From: Massilia sp. BSC265
GTDB taxonomy: Bacteria > Pseudomonadota > Gammaproteobacteria > Burkholderiales > Burkholderiaceae_D
Direction: 5' to 3'
NCBI RefSeq assembly: GCF_000740675.1
Contig: NZ_JPXI01000039.1
Span: 186,001 to 250,000 of the forward strand
Length of the DNA: 64,000 nt
Shown: positions 8,273 through 16,967 of the stretch, one piece after another
Layout of the letters: each line of letters opens with the position of its first letter
How positions within the stretch are numbered: position 1 is the stretch's first letter
The notes under the pieces: generated by a model
What the model saw: only the letters and a program-made list of their open reading frames with translations
What the model was told of the DNA's origin: nothing
Database searches by the model: none
Position numbers and translations under genes: made by a program

Positions 8273-9889
8273 ATGAGTTTTGAAGCACTAGGTTTACACG
8301 CGTCGCTCGTCAAGGCAGTTGCCGCCGCCGGCTATACCAAGCCGACCCCGGTTCAGGAGCAGGCCATCCCTGCCGGTATCGCCGGCCGTGACCTCTTGGT
8401 GTCGTCGCAGACCGGTTCGGGCAAGACCGCAGCCTTCATGCTGCCGGCCCTGCACAAGCTGGCCAACGCCGCACCGACCGCCCCAGCCCGCACCCCTGCG
8501 CAGAACGCGCAGTCGGCGCGCGCCCGTGGCGAGCGCGTCCGCTTTACCCCGGCCCAGCCGAAGATGCTGGTCCTGACCCCGACCCGCGAACTGGCACTGC
8601 AGGTGACCACCGCGACCGAACAATACACGTCCGACATGCGCCGCATCCGCGCCGTGTCGATCCTGGGCGGCATGCCGTATCCGAAACAGATGCAGCTGCT
8701 GTCGAAGAACCCCGAAATCCTGGTGGCGACCCCGGGCCGCCTGATCGACCACATGGAGTCGGGCAAGATCGACTTCTCGCAACTCGAGATCCTCGTGCTG
8801 GACGAAGCCGACCGCATGCTGGACATGGGTTTCATCGACGACATCGAGAAGATCGTCGCCGCGACCCCTGCAACCCGCCAGACCATGCTGTTCTCGGCCA
8901 CGCTGGACGGCGTGGTGGGCAACATGGCGCGCCGCATCACCAAGGATCCGCAGACGATCCAGATCATGAGCGCGGCCAACCGCCACGAGAACATCGTGCA
9001 GAAGGTGCACTTTGTCGACGACCTGTCGCACAAGAACCGCCTGCTCGACCACCTGCTGCGTGACGAGTCGATGGACCAGGCCGTGGTGTTCACCGCGACC
9101 AAGCGCGATGCCGACATGATCGCCGACCGCCTGAACATCGCCGGCTTCGCGGCCGCTGCCCTCCACGGCGACATGCACCAGGGCGCGCGCAACCGCACCC
9201 TGGACAGCATGCGCCGCGGCCAGGTGCGCGTGCTGGTGGCGACCGACGTTGCCGCCCGCGGCATCGACGTGCCGACCATCACCCACGTGGTGAACTACGA
9301 CCTGCCGAAGTTCCCGGAGGACTACGTGCACCGCATCGGCCGTACCGGTCGTGCCGGCCGCAACGGTCTCGCGATCTCGCTGGTGAACCACGCCGAGAAC
9401 ATGAACGTGCGCCGCATCGAGCGTTTCACCAAGCAGACCATCCCGGTGGACGTGGTGGAAGGTTTCGAGCCGAAGCGCGCCGCCCCGACCCGTTCGGCCA
9501 GCCGTCCGGGCTGGAAGCCGGGCGACGGCCGCAACGCCGGCAAGCCGGGCCAGCGCAGCTTTGCCAAGCCGGGCTACGCCGACCGTGCGCCGCGTGAAGG
9601 CGGTTATGCCCGTCCGGCGGATAGCCGCCCTGCCGAAAGCCGCTACGCCGACCGTGGTCCGCGTGAAGCCTACGGCGCACCGCGTACCGGCGGCTACGGC
9701 GACCGACCGCAGCGTGAAGGCGGCTACCGCCGTGACGCGGCCCCGCGCGAAGGCGCGCCCGCAGGTGCACCGCGCGAAGGCGGCTACCGTGGCAACCGCC
9801 CGGAAGGCGCACGCCGTGAAGGCGGCTACGCCAAGTCGGCGCACCCGCGCTCGGCCGACGGCGCCCGCCGCACCTTCGGCGATTACTGA
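8273..9889 (+). CDS. rhlE: DEAD-box ATP-dependent RNA helicase RhlE
   Basis: 538-residue cytoplasmic RNA helicase. All superfamily 2 motifs are visible: Q-motif (F-x-x-L-G-L and PTPVQEQAIP), Walker A SQTGSGKTAAF, TPTRELALQV, TPGRLIDHM, VLDEADRMLDMGF, FSATLDG and HRIGRTGRAGR. A short basic insert (about 66-90) precedes the TPTREL motif. The C-terminal ~130 residues are an Arg/Gly/Tyr-rich tail with repeated REGGY blocks, a typical low-complexity RNA-binding extension. RhlE proteins act in rRNA maturation and mRNA turnover, often in the cold. Monocistronic, with a strong terminator 20 nt downstream. Confidence 0.93.
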   Translation: MSFEALGLHASLVKAVAAAGYTKPTPVQEQAIPAGIAGRDLLVSSQTGSGKTAAFMLPALHKLANAAPTAPARTPAQNAQSARARGERVRFTPAQPKMLVLTPTRELALQVTTATEQYTSDMRRIRAVSILGGMPYPKQMQLLSKNPEILVATPGRLIDHMESGKIDFSQLEILVLDEADRMLDMGFIDDIEKIVAATPATRQTMLFSATLDGVVGNMARRITKDPQTIQIMSAANRHENIVQKVHFVDDLSHKNRLLDHLLRDESMDQAVVFTATKRDADMIADRLNIAGFAAAALHGDMHQGARNRTLDSMRRGQVRVLVATDVAARGIDVPTITHVVNYDLPKFPEDYVHRIGRTGRAGRNGLAISLVNHAENMNVRRIERFTKQTIPVDVVEGFEPKRAAPTRSASRPGWKPGDGRNAGKPGQRSFAKPGYADRAPREGGYARPADSRPAESRYADRGPREAYGAPRTGGYGDRPQREGGYRRDAAPREGAPAGAPREGGYRGNRPEGARREGGYAKSAHPRSADGARRTFGDY

Positions 9890-9908
9890 TCGCTGAACGC
9901 CTCATGAG

Positions 9909-9939
9909 AAATGGCTGCCTTCGGGCAGCCATTTTTTTT
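9909..9939 (+). terminator. Strong intrinsic terminator with UUCG tetraloop after rhlE
   Basis: Perfect 11-bp stem AAATGGCTGCC (9909-9919) with loop TTCG (9920-9923) and GGCAGCCATTT (9924-9934), running into a T tail to 9939. This is a textbook Rho-independent terminator that separates rhlE from senB. Confidence 0.93.
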
Positions 9940-10024
9940 GTCCCTGCTGGTCGGAACCATCCTCGTTCGCCGCCCCTGCCACCGCGGCGTATAATCGCGC
10001 TCCCACCTTCTGGAGAACCCGGCA

Positions 10025-11035
10025 GTGCGCAAGCGCATCGTGATCGTCAGCCCCGCAACCGCCCGCGAAAACAACGGCAACTGGCAGACCGCGAGCCGCT
10101 GGGCCAGGTTCCTGCGCGGCGAGCACGAGGTGCGTATCGCCGGCGGCTGGTCGGTCGGCGACCCTGCGCCGGACCTGCTGGTGGCCCTGCACGCGCGCCG
10201 TTCCGCAGCTGCACTGGCCGCTTTCGCCAACGCCCATCCCGCGCGGCCATCGGTGCTGGTCCTGACCGGCACCGACCTGTACCGCGATATCGCCGACGAC
10301 GCGGACGCGCGCGCCTCCCTGGAGCGTGCCAGTTCCCTGGTGCTGCTGCAGCCCGCCGGCCTGGTGCGGCTACCGGAGTCGCTGCGCACGAAGGCGCGCG
10401 TCATCTACCAGTCCGCGCCAAGCCTGCGCTCTTACGTGCGCGGCCCTGCCCGTTTCGCCGACATCTGCATGATCGGCCACCTGCGCGAGGAAAAGGATCC
10501 GCTCACCTATATCCGTGCCGCCGGCATGGTCACCCATCCTGCCGCGCGCCTGCTCCACGTCGGCGGCGTGCTCGACCCCGTGCTGGGCCAGGCCGCGATG
10601 GAGGCGCAGGCTGCCAATCCGCGCTACCGCTGGCTCGGCCCCCTGCCCCATGCGGCCGCGCGCCAGCGCCTGAAACGCTGCCATGCGATGGCCATCACCT
10701 CGCGCATGGAAGGCGGCGCCAACGTCATCATCGAAGCCGTTACCTGCGGCGTGCCGGTGCTGGCATCCGATATCAGCGGCAACCGCGGCATGCTGGGTGA
10801 TGACTATGCCGGCTACTTCGCGCCCGGCGACCCGGCCGCACTAGCCCTGCTTATCGACCGGATCATCGGCGACGCCGCCTTCGATGCCCTGCTGCGGCGC
10901 CAGTGCGCGCAGCGCGCCGTCCTGTTCGCCCCAAGCGCCGAGCAAGCGGCCGTGCGCGACTTGGTGGATAATCTGCTCCTTCACGCGCCCGGCGCGACCA
11001 CACATACGAAAGACAACGATGAGCACGACGAATGA
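10025..11035 (+). CDS. senB: Selenosugar synthase SenB (TIGR04348-family glycosyltransferase)
   Basis: 336-residue GT-B (GT4-like) glycosyltransferase. The N-terminus (VIVSPATARENNGNWQTASR) and internal blocks (LVALHARRSA, VLVLTGTDLYRDI, MIGHLREEKDP, SRMEGGANVIIEA, AGYFAPGD) match what I recall of the TIGR04348 family. Characterised SenB of the selenoneine pathway belongs there; it joins selenophosphate and UDP-N-acetylhexosamine to make a selenosugar. Start is GTG with GGAGA about ten bases upstream. Its 3' end overlaps selD by 17 nt, so glycosyltransferase and selenium donor synthesis are translationally coupled. This context, plus the egt operon and selenate-type ABC transporter nearby, strongly supports the role; biochemistry is not shown here. 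Confidence 0.83.
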   Translation: MRKRIVIVSPATARENNGNWQTASRWARFLRGEHEVRIAGGWSVGDPAPDLLVALHARRSAAALAAFANAHPARPSVLVLTGTDLYRDIADDADARASLERASSLVLLQPAGLVRLPESLRTKARVIYQSAPSLRSYVRGPARFADICMIGHLREEKDPLTYIRAAGMVTHPAARLLHVGGVLDPVLGQAAMEAQAANPRYRWLGPLPHAAARQRLKRCHAMAITSRMEGGANVIIEAVTCGVPVLASDISGNRGMLGDDYAGYFAPGDPAALALLIDRIIGDAAFDALLRRQCAQRAVLFAPSAEQAAVRDLVDNLLLHAPGATTHTKDNDEHDE

Positions 11036-12074
11036 CCAACCCATCAAACTGACTTCGTTCTCGCACGGCGGCGGCTGCGGCTGCAAGATCGCACCGGGCG
11101 TGCTGTCCGAAATCCTGGCCAAGTCCGCCGGCTTTCCGGTGCCGAAGGAGCTGATGGTCGGCATCGAGACGGCCGACGACGCCGCCGTCTACAAGCTCAA
11201 CGACGAGCAGGCCCTGATCGCGACCACCGACTTCTTCATGCCGATCGTCGACGATCCCTTCGACTTCGGCCGCATCGCCGCGACCAATGCGATCTCGGAC
11301 GTGTACGCGATGGGAGGCACCCCGATCATGGCACTGGCCCTGGTCGGCATGCCGGTCAACAAACTGCCTCTCGAGACCATCGGCCAGATCATCCGCGGCG
11401 GCGAATCGGTGTGCGCCGACGCCGGCATCCCGATCGCCGGCGGCCATACCATCGACTCGGTCGAACCGATCTACGGCCTGGTGGTGATGGGCCTGGTCCA
11501 TCCGTCGAAGGTCAAGCGCAATGCCGACGCCCGTGCCGGTGACGTGCTGGTGCTCGGCAAGCCGCTCGGCGTGGGCGTGCTGTCCGCCGCGCTGAAGAAG
11601 GATGCGCTCGGCGCCGAGGGCTATGCGGCCATGATCGCCAACACCACCAAGCTGAACAAGCCCGGCCGGCTGCTGGCCGACATGCCGGGCGTGCACGCCC
11701 TGACCGACGTCACCGGCTTCGGCCTGCTCGGCCACCTGCTGGAACTGGCGCGCGGCGCGCGCCTGGCAGCCACACTGGAGATGGACAAGGTGCCGCTGCT
11801 GCCCCGCGTGCTGCAGCTGGCGCAGGACGGCTTCTTCACCGGTGCTTCCGGGCGCAACTGGGACGCCTACGGCAAGGACGTGGAGTTGGGCGCCGCCATC
11901 ACCCCGGCCCAGCGCGCGCTGTTGACCGACCCGCAGACCTCGGGCGGGCTGCTGGTGTCGTGCGACCCGGCCAGCGTCGACGAGGTGCTGGCGCTGTTCG
12001 CCCGCGAAGGTTTCGGCGACGCCGCCGTGATCGGCCGCATGGGCGAGGGCGCTCCCCGCGTCAGCGTCGCCTGA
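11019..12074 (+). CDS. selD: Selenide, water dikinase (selenophosphate synthetase SelD / SenC)
   Basis: 351-residue AIR-synthase-fold enzyme that makes selenophosphate from selenide and ATP. The active-site loop is HGGGCGCK (16-23) with Cys20 and Lys23; the catalytic position is a normal TGC cysteine, not selenocysteine. Other family blocks are ETADDAAVYKL, TTDFFMPIVDDPFDFGRI, GGHTIDS, DVTGFGLLGH and LTDPQTSGGLLV. The ATG lies inside senB (17-nt overlap), giving a senB-senC pair as in known selenoneine clusters. In that setting the protein would be SenC, but canonical SelD could also feed tRNA selenation. The gene ends 15 bp from a convergent glycosyltransferase gene. Confidence 0.93.
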   Translation: MSTTNDQPIKLTSFSHGGGCGCKIAPGVLSEILAKSAGFPVPKELMVGIETADDAAVYKLNDEQALIATTDFFMPIVDDPFDFGRIAATNAISDVYAMGGTPIMALALVGMPVNKLPLETIGQIIRGGESVCADAGIPIAGGHTIDSVEPIYGLVVMGLVHPSKVKRNADARAGDVLVLGKPLGVGVLSAALKKDALGAEGYAAMIANTTKLNKPGRLLADMPGVHALTDVTGFGLLGHLLELARGARLAATLEMDKVPLLPRVLQLAQDGFFTGASGRNWDAYGKDVELGAAITPAQRALLTDPQTSGGLLVSCDPASVDEVLALFAREGFGDAAVIGRMGEGAPRVSVA

Positions 12075-12089
12075 GCGCGCAGCGTGGCC

Positions 12090-13301
12090 TCAGCGCCGCG
12101 CTGCCGCCAAGGCTTCGAAACGATCCGCCAGCTCCTCGGCCTGGCGCTGCGGATCGAACTCCGCGTAGCGCCGCGCGAAGGCCGCGGCCGCGTCACGGTA
12201 GTCCTGCCGTCCCAGCAGGCTGCCCACCATCGCCTCCCAGTCGCGTGGACGCGGCTGTTCCATCGCATTGATTCCCGCCCCCAACCCAGCGACGCGGCGC
12301 GCCATCAGGAAGCTTTCCGTCGTATGCGGCAGCATCAGGAGCGGACGCCCGGCCAGCAGGGATTGTGCGACCACGGCTTCACCGGCGTGGCTGACCACCA
12401 GTTCGCAGCCGGCCAGTGCCTCCGGCATGGAAACCGGTCCTGGCGCCCAGGCGAGAAGCGGACTCTCGAGCGGCGCCGGCGCACCGGCGGCCACCTCGGG
12501 CATGTAGCACAGCACCCGACAGCCCTGGCGCAGCAGCGCCGCCAACGCTTCGGCCGTCTCCGGCACCCCGCGGCGCAGGTAGGCAAACACCGGTCTGCCC
12601 TGTCCCGCCGGCCACGCGGGCAGACATCCGGCGGGCTGCGGCAGGTTCGGTCCCAGCCAGGGACCGCCTCCGCGGCGGCCGACATGGTCGAGTTCCGGCC
12701 AGGTGCACAGCAACGGATGGTCGCCCAGCAGCAGGTCGGCGCCGCGCGCCAGCCGCGCCGCGCCATGTGCTGCCAATACACGATTGGCGCTGTCCAGCAA
12801 GCGCGCCTCGCCTGCACGCAGCCGGGCCGGCTGCGGCGCCTCCCAGTTGCGCAGCGGCGGCAGGGGCTGGCCTGCGGGGGGCATCGTGAAGCCCGGTCCG
12901 ACCGCCGCGCTGGGCAAGCCCAGGCTGCGCGCCGCCAGGATGGCGGTGGGTGCGTAGTCGGCAATCACGAGGTCGGGCCGCCGCTGCCGGAACAGCCCGC
13001 GCCAGCCCTCGCACAGGCCGGCCAGCGCATCCGCCTCGAGGTAGCCGCAGGCGAGCAGGATCTCGGCCAGGCTGGCCTCTTCCGGCGGCAGGCCGGCGGT
13101 GCGGTGCAGCCAGACGGGGGCCTGCAGGAGCGGGACGCCGGCAAGCCGCGGATCGGCCAGCAGGCGCCGCGTCAGCACCAGGTCGCGCAGGACGAAGCTG
13201 ACCTGGTGACCGCGCGCGCGCAGCGGCAGGGCGATCGACTTGAGGCGGCCGGCGTGACCGAGGCCGCCGCCGAGTTCCCAGCACAGGTAGAAGTGAGCCA
13301 T
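12090..13301 (-). CDS. GT-B glycosyltransferase (UGT/MurG-like), function unknown
   Basis: 403-residue soluble protein with a glycosyltransferase GT-B layout. The N-terminal motif CWELGGGLGHAGRL resembles the G-G-x-G-H nucleotide-sugar transferase start, with DLVIADYAPTAILAAR mid-N domain. The C-terminal domain has ELVVSHAGEAVVAQSLLAGRPLLMLPHTTESFLMARRV, the GT1/UGT-like sugar-nucleotide site with its conserved His. No signal peptide. It lies convergent with selD and on the same strand as the egt operon, with a small membrane-protein gene and yihY upstream. An orphan glycosyltransferase between selenosugar and ergothioneine genes may act on one of those products; this is inference. Confidence 0.75.
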   Translation of the reverse strand: MAHFYLCWELGGGLGHAGRLKSIALPLRARGHQVSFVLRDLVLTRRLLADPRLAGVPLLQAPVWLHRTAGLPPEEASLAEILLACGYLEADALAGLCEGWRGLFRQRRPDLVIADYAPTAILAARSLGLPSAAVGPGFTMPPAGQPLPPLRNWEAPQPARLRAGEARLLDSANRVLAAHGAARLARGADLLLGDHPLLCTWPELDHVGRRGGGPWLGPNLPQPAGCLPAWPAGQGRPVFAYLRRGVPETAEALAALLRQGCRVLCYMPEVAAGAPAPLESPLLAWAPGPVSMPEALAGCELVVSHAGEAVVAQSLLAGRPLLMLPHTTESFLMARRVAGLGAGINAMEQPRPRDWEAMVGSLLGRQDYRDAAAAFARRYAEFDPQRQAEELADRFEALAAARR

Positions 13302-13346
13302 GCCCGGCAGTGTAGCCGAAGCAAGGCCGCAGCAGGCTGGCCGGGC

Positions 13347-13541
13347 TCAGGACTGCGCCGCCTGGAGCCCGTCGGGGTCATCGAGCGCCGGGCGGGCGCC
13401 CTGCTCTCCCGGCGGGAAATGGATTTCGACCTGCGCACGCAAGGACAGCACGACCGCGCTCCACGCCAGCAGCACGAGCAGCAGCGCGACCAGCGCAATC
13501 ACGACCGGCAAGGGAAAAACGATAGCAACCGTTTGGCTCAT
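13347..13541 (-). CDS. Small single-pass membrane protein
   Basis: 64-residue protein starting MSQTVAIVFPLPVV. The ATG is chosen because GGAGATGCC directly precedes it. One long hydrophobic helix (about 5-34) is followed by an acidic, Pro-rich C-terminal tail (HFPPGEQGARPALDDPDG). No family recognised. It lies between yihY and the glycosyltransferase on the same strand, 45 bp before the latter. It may be a small partner of a neighbouring gene or simply a hypothetical protein. Confidence 0.6.
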   Translation of the reverse strand: MSQTVAIVFPLPVVIALVALLLVLLAWSAVVLSLRAQVEIHFPPGEQGARPALDDPDGLQAAQS

Positions 13542-13670
13542 GGCATCTCCCGATCGGATCAAGGCGCGCACGCTTGAGCTAGCCCAAGGCGCCCGCGCAA
13601 GGCCATACTGTGCCATTGCCTACAATATAGAAGTTGACCAAGCACAAGCGTTACCCATGCCGTTCACGTC

Positions 13671-14606
13671 TCAGACGGGCGGCTCCGTACGCATCGGCTC
13701 CGGCGGCTGGTTGACCAGCCCATGGCCGACACGCTCGTACTCGGCGATCACCTGGGCGCCGAGCAGCAGCAGCGTGGCCGCGATCTCGAGGCTGAACATG
13801 ACCACGATGGCGGTGGTCATCGAGCCGTACACGACATTTACCTGCGACAGGGTCGAAAAATACCAGACCAATATCCGCCGCGCGATTTCCCACAGCAGCG
13901 CCGCGCTGATCCCGCCGACCAGCGCGTGCCACAGCGACAGGCGGCCGACCGGCATCACGAGATAGATCGAGGTCAGTACGAGGATTTCGCCGAACAGCCC
14001 GAGCAGGTAGAGCAGCACGCCTGATACACCGCCCAGCGACCACTGGTAGCCGAACAGCTGGACGCTCTCCTTGCCCATGACTTCGAGCGCGCCGGCCGCC
14101 AGGGTCACGATCATGACGCCGAAGCCGAGCGCCAGGATGTAGCAGTACGGGAGCACGGCCGACACCAGGAAATGCCGGCGACGTGAGGCCACCCGGTGGA
14201 TGAAGATCACGCTCATCGCGTTTTCCAGCACCGTGAAGGCCAGGGAGCTGAAGAACAGCATGGTGGCGCCCAGCACCCAGGTGATCAAGTCGCGGTTCTC
14301 GAGGAAATGCGCGACCTCGGCCACGATCGGCCGCGACTGCCCCGGCACCAGCATGCCCAGGTAGCGCTCCAGGGTCTCGAGCAGCTCGATCTGGTCGATA
14401 AAGTGCGACAGCGCCACCACCGCCAGCATCAGGAAGGGCACGATCGACAGCAGCGCATAGTAGGCGACGGCGCCGGCGAGCAGCAGGCCCTGGTTGGCGC
14501 GGAAGCCGCGGATGACCTGCAGGCTGAAGCCGAGTGGATGGGCCAGGATCCAGGCATTGGCGCGCTGGTCCAGCAGGCGCTCGCGCCAGCTCCTGCGGCG
14601 GGTCAT
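13671..14606 (-). CDS. YihY/UPF0761 (BrkB-like) integral membrane protein
   Basis: 311-residue inner-membrane protein with about six TM helices. The YihY/BrkB family signature is seen in the N-terminal half (QVIRGFRANQGLLLAGAVAYYALLSIVPF) and later in LWEIARRILVWYFSTLSQVNVVYGSM. Family function is uncertain; older annotations as ribonuclease BN are wrong. Its ATG overlaps the egtB stop in an ATGA (4 nt), so it is the third cistron of the egtD-egtB-yihY operon. That coupling suggests a membrane function linked to ergothioneine or envelope redox, but the family also occurs elsewhere. Confidence 0.87.
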   Translation of the reverse strand: MTRRRSWRERLLDQRANAWILAHPLGFSLQVIRGFRANQGLLLAGAVAYYALLSIVPFLMLAVVALSHFIDQIELLETLERYLGMLVPGQSRPIVAEVAHFLENRDLITWVLGATMLFFSSLAFTVLENAMSVIFIHRVASRRRHFLVSAVLPYCYILALGFGVMIVTLAAGALEVMGKESVQLFGYQWSLGGVSGVLLYLLGLFGEILVLTSIYLVMPVGRLSLWHALVGGISAALLWEIARRILVWYFSTLSQVNVVYGSMTTAIVVMFSLEIAATLLLLGAQVIAEYERVGHGLVNQPPEPMRTEPPV

Positions 14607-15829
14607 CGTGCGAGCCTGATCCCGGTGAACTGCCAGCGTGCCCCGGCCGGGAAGAAGTTGCGGTAGCTGGCACGCGCGTGACCGTCCGGCGTGGCGCAGG
14701 AGGAGCCGCGCAGCACGTACTGGTTGACCATGAACTTGCCGTTGTACTCGCCGATCGCCCCCGCCGCCGGCGTGTAACCGGGGTAAGGGCCGTAGCTGCT
14801 GCTGGTCCATTGCCAGCAAGCGCCGAACATCTGCAGCAGGCCGTCGCCTTCCGCCGCTTCCGGGTGCAGCGCCCCGCCGCTGAGCGAGGCCTGGCGCGCG
14901 GCGAACTCCCACTCGGCCTCGGTAGGCAGACGGGCGCCGCGCCACCGGGCGTAGGCATCGGCCTCGTACAGCGAGACGTGGGTGACCGGGCGCGCCGGGT
15001 CGAGCGGCTGCACGCCGTGCAATGTGAACTCGTCCCAGGCGCCGTCGGCGCCCGCGATCCAGTACAGCGGATGCGTCATCTCGCCGCTGCACACGCGGTC
15101 CCAGCCCTCGGCCAGCCACAGGGACGGGTCGCGGTAGCCGCCGGCCTCGACGAACTCCAGGTATTCGCGGTTGGTGACCAGGCGCGAGGCCAGCTCGAAC
15201 GGCGCGACATAGGTGCGGTGGCGCGGCAGTTCGTTGTCGAAGCAGAAGCCGCTGCCGCCGTACCCGATTTCTGCCAGCCCGCCGTCGAGCTCGATCCACG
15301 CGGTCGGTTCAGGGGCCGTCCCGGCCTCCATTTCTTGCGGCGAATAGGCCGGAAGCAGCGGATTCTGGGCCAGCAGGTGCTTGAGGTCGGTGAGCATCAG
15401 TTCCTGGTGCTGCTGCTCATGCTGTAGTCCCAGCTCGACCAGGCTGGCAAGGTCCGGAGCGGCGCCGGCGGCCAGCAGCCTGGCGATGCGGCTGTCGACG
15501 TCATGGCGGTAGGCGCGGACCTCGTCCAGCGAGGGGCGCGTGAGCAGGCCGCGGCGCGGGCGCGGATGCTTGTCGCCGACGCCGTTGTAGTAGGAGTTGA
15601 ACAGCATCCGGAAGGCCGGGTGGAAAGGCGCAAACCCGTTCTCGTGTGCCTCGAGGACGAAGGTCTCGAAGAACCAGGTGGTGTGCGCCAGGTGCCACTT
15701 GATGGGACTGGCGTCGGGCATCGACTGCGCGCAACAGTCCTCGCTCGAGAGCGGTGCGGCGATCTCGAGCGAGCGCCGGCGCACCCCTGTGAAGGCGTGC
15801 AGGAGGTCTTCGCGCTGCCCGATGCCCAT
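14603..15829 (-). CDS. egtB: Ergothioneine biosynthesis protein EgtB (SenA-like role possible)
   Basis: 408-residue non-haem iron sulfoxide synthase joining an N-terminal DinB_2 domain to a C-terminal FGE-sulfatase-like domain. The iron-binding His pattern is visible: His49 in WHLAHTTWFFE, and His137/His141 in LQHEQQHQE. The C-terminal half has RLPTEAEWEFAAR and FGACWQWTSSSYGPYPGY. Overall wording (SPIKWHLAHTTWFFETFVL, DKHPRPRRGL, LMLTDLKHLL) is that of proteobacterial EgtB, which couples a thiol to hercynine, more than of SenA as I recall it. Because senB and selD are 3 kb away, a selenium-accepting role must be considered. The start overlaps the egtD stop (TGATG). Confidence 0.88.
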   Translation of the reverse strand: MGIGQREDLLHAFTGVRRRSLEIAAPLSSEDCCAQSMPDASPIKWHLAHTTWFFETFVLEAHENGFAPFHPAFRMLFNSYYNGVGDKHPRPRRGLLTRPSLDEVRAYRHDVDSRIARLLAAGAAPDLASLVELGLQHEQQHQELMLTDLKHLLAQNPLLPAYSPQEMEAGTAPEPTAWIELDGGLAEIGYGGSGFCFDNELPRHRTYVAPFELASRLVTNREYLEFVEAGGYRDPSLWLAEGWDRVCSGEMTHPLYWIAGADGAWDEFTLHGVQPLDPARPVTHVSLYEADAYARWRGARLPTEAEWEFAARQASLSGGALHPEAAEGDGLLQMFGACWQWTSSSYGPYPGYTPAAGAIGEYNGKFMVNQYVLRGSSCATPDGHARASYRNFFPAGARWQFTGIRLAR

Positions 15830-16800
15830 CACCCGATCGCCTGTGCGTGGATCACCGCGAACCAGCGCTGCGGGTCGGTCCACACGCGGGTGGCTTCGAA
15901 GCCGGAGCGCTCCAGCAGGGCAATCGCCTCGGCCTGCTGGTACTTGTAGCTGTTCTCGGTGTGGATGGTGTCGCCGGCTTCGAAGGTGCGTCCGCCGCCT
16001 TTCCAGCGCACTTCCTGGCGCCGCACTGCCTCGAGATGCATCTCGACGCGGCCTCTGGCCGGATTGTAGAAGCCGTGGTGGCGCCAGGCGCGGATGTCGA
16101 AGTCGGCTTCGATCAGCTCGTTCACGTGGCGCAGCACATTGAGGTTGAAGGCGGAGGTCACGCCGAGCGCATCGTCGTAGGCCGCATCCAGGGTTGCCTT
16201 GTCCTTGGCCAGGTCGATGCCCAGCAGCACGCCGCCATCGCTGCCGCATTGCAGGCGCAGGCGGCGCAGGAAGGCCTGTGCTTCGCTTGGCGTAAAGTTG
16301 CCGATCGACGAGCCGGGATAGAAGAACAGGCGGCGCGCGGACCTCACCTGCGGCGGCAGTTCGAAGCGGCTGGAGAAATCCATGCCGATGCCGTGCATGT
16401 CGATGTGCGGGAAGCGCTGGCGAAGGCGTGTCAGGGCATCGCACAGGAATTCGGCGGAAATGTCGATGGCGACATACTGTGCCGGCGCCAGGAGCGGAAA
16501 CAGCGATGCTGCCTTGGCGCAGTTACCGGCCCCGAGATCGACCAGGGTGGTGCCGCTGCCGACTACGCGCGCAATCTCAGCGCCGTGGCGCGAGAGAATC
16601 GCCGCCTCCGTGCGCGTCGGATAATACTCGGGCAATTCACAGATGGCCTCGAACAGCTTCGAGCCGAGCGCGTCGTAGAGGAACTTGGGGGAAATCCACG
16701 GCTCGTGCGCTTCCAGGCTGGCATGCAGCTCGTCCGCCACGTGGGCATTGGCGGCGCGCGGGCGGTCTTCTGTGCAGGAGATGTACATAAGCGTTATCAT
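15829..16800 (-). CDS. egtD: L-histidine N-alpha-methyltransferase EgtD
   Basis: SAM-dependent enzyme that trimethylates histidine to hercynine, the first step of ergothioneine and selenoneine synthesis. DUF2260/EgtD family features: SPKFLYDALGSKLFEAICELPEYYPTRTE near the N-terminus, SAM loop LVDLGAGNCAKA, LFFYPGSSIGNF, LGIDLAKD and a C-terminal GDTIHTENSYKY. 323 residues from the ATG at 16800; a GTG at 16812 and an ATG at 16788 are alternatives and none has a clear ribosome binding site. First gene of egtD-egtB-yihY, each joined by 1-4 nt overlaps. Divergent from the putative selenate transporter operon. Confidence 0.93.
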   Translation of the reverse strand: MITLMYISCTEDRPRAANAHVADELHASLEAHEPWISPKFLYDALGSKLFEAICELPEYYPTRTEAAILSRHGAEIARVVGSGTTLVDLGAGNCAKAASLFPLLAPAQYVAIDISAEFLCDALTRLRQRFPHIDMHGIGMDFSSRFELPPQVRSARRLFFYPGSSIGNFTPSEAQAFLRRLRLQCGSDGGVLLGIDLAKDKATLDAAYDDALGVTSAFNLNVLRHVNELIEADFDIRAWRHHGFYNPARGRVEMHLEAVRRQEVRWKGGGRTFEAGDTIHTENSYKYQQAEAIALLERSGFEATRVWTDPQRWFAVIHAQAIG

Positions 16801-16812
16801 TCGTGCCGCCAC

Positions 16813-16967
16813 ACCGCCGGATGCGCCGTGGCATAGGGTTTGATTAGACGGCGTACCGCCCAGCGAGTTGCTGTTTTTGCCATAATAGCGGATTCCGGAG
16901 TTCGACGTTTTCTGCAGCCGTGCTGCGGTAAGGTCCCCGGGCTACCACTTTCCAACACTTAATAAGA
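16813..16967. promoter_or_regulatory. Divergent promoter region between egtD and the ABC transporter operon
   Basis: About 155 bp separate the two outward-reading operons. The sequence GCCATAATAGC (16879-16889) can be read as a -10-like hexamer on both strands (CATAAT forward, TATTAT reverse), but no good -35 pairs with it. A shared control region for hercynine synthesis and selenium uptake is an attractive inference. I see no clear operator palindrome. Confidence 0.3.

Noticed and set aside
11019..11110. Possible selenocysteine in SelD
   Set aside because: The active-site codon is a normal TGC and there is no in-frame TGA, so no selenocysteine insertion is needed.
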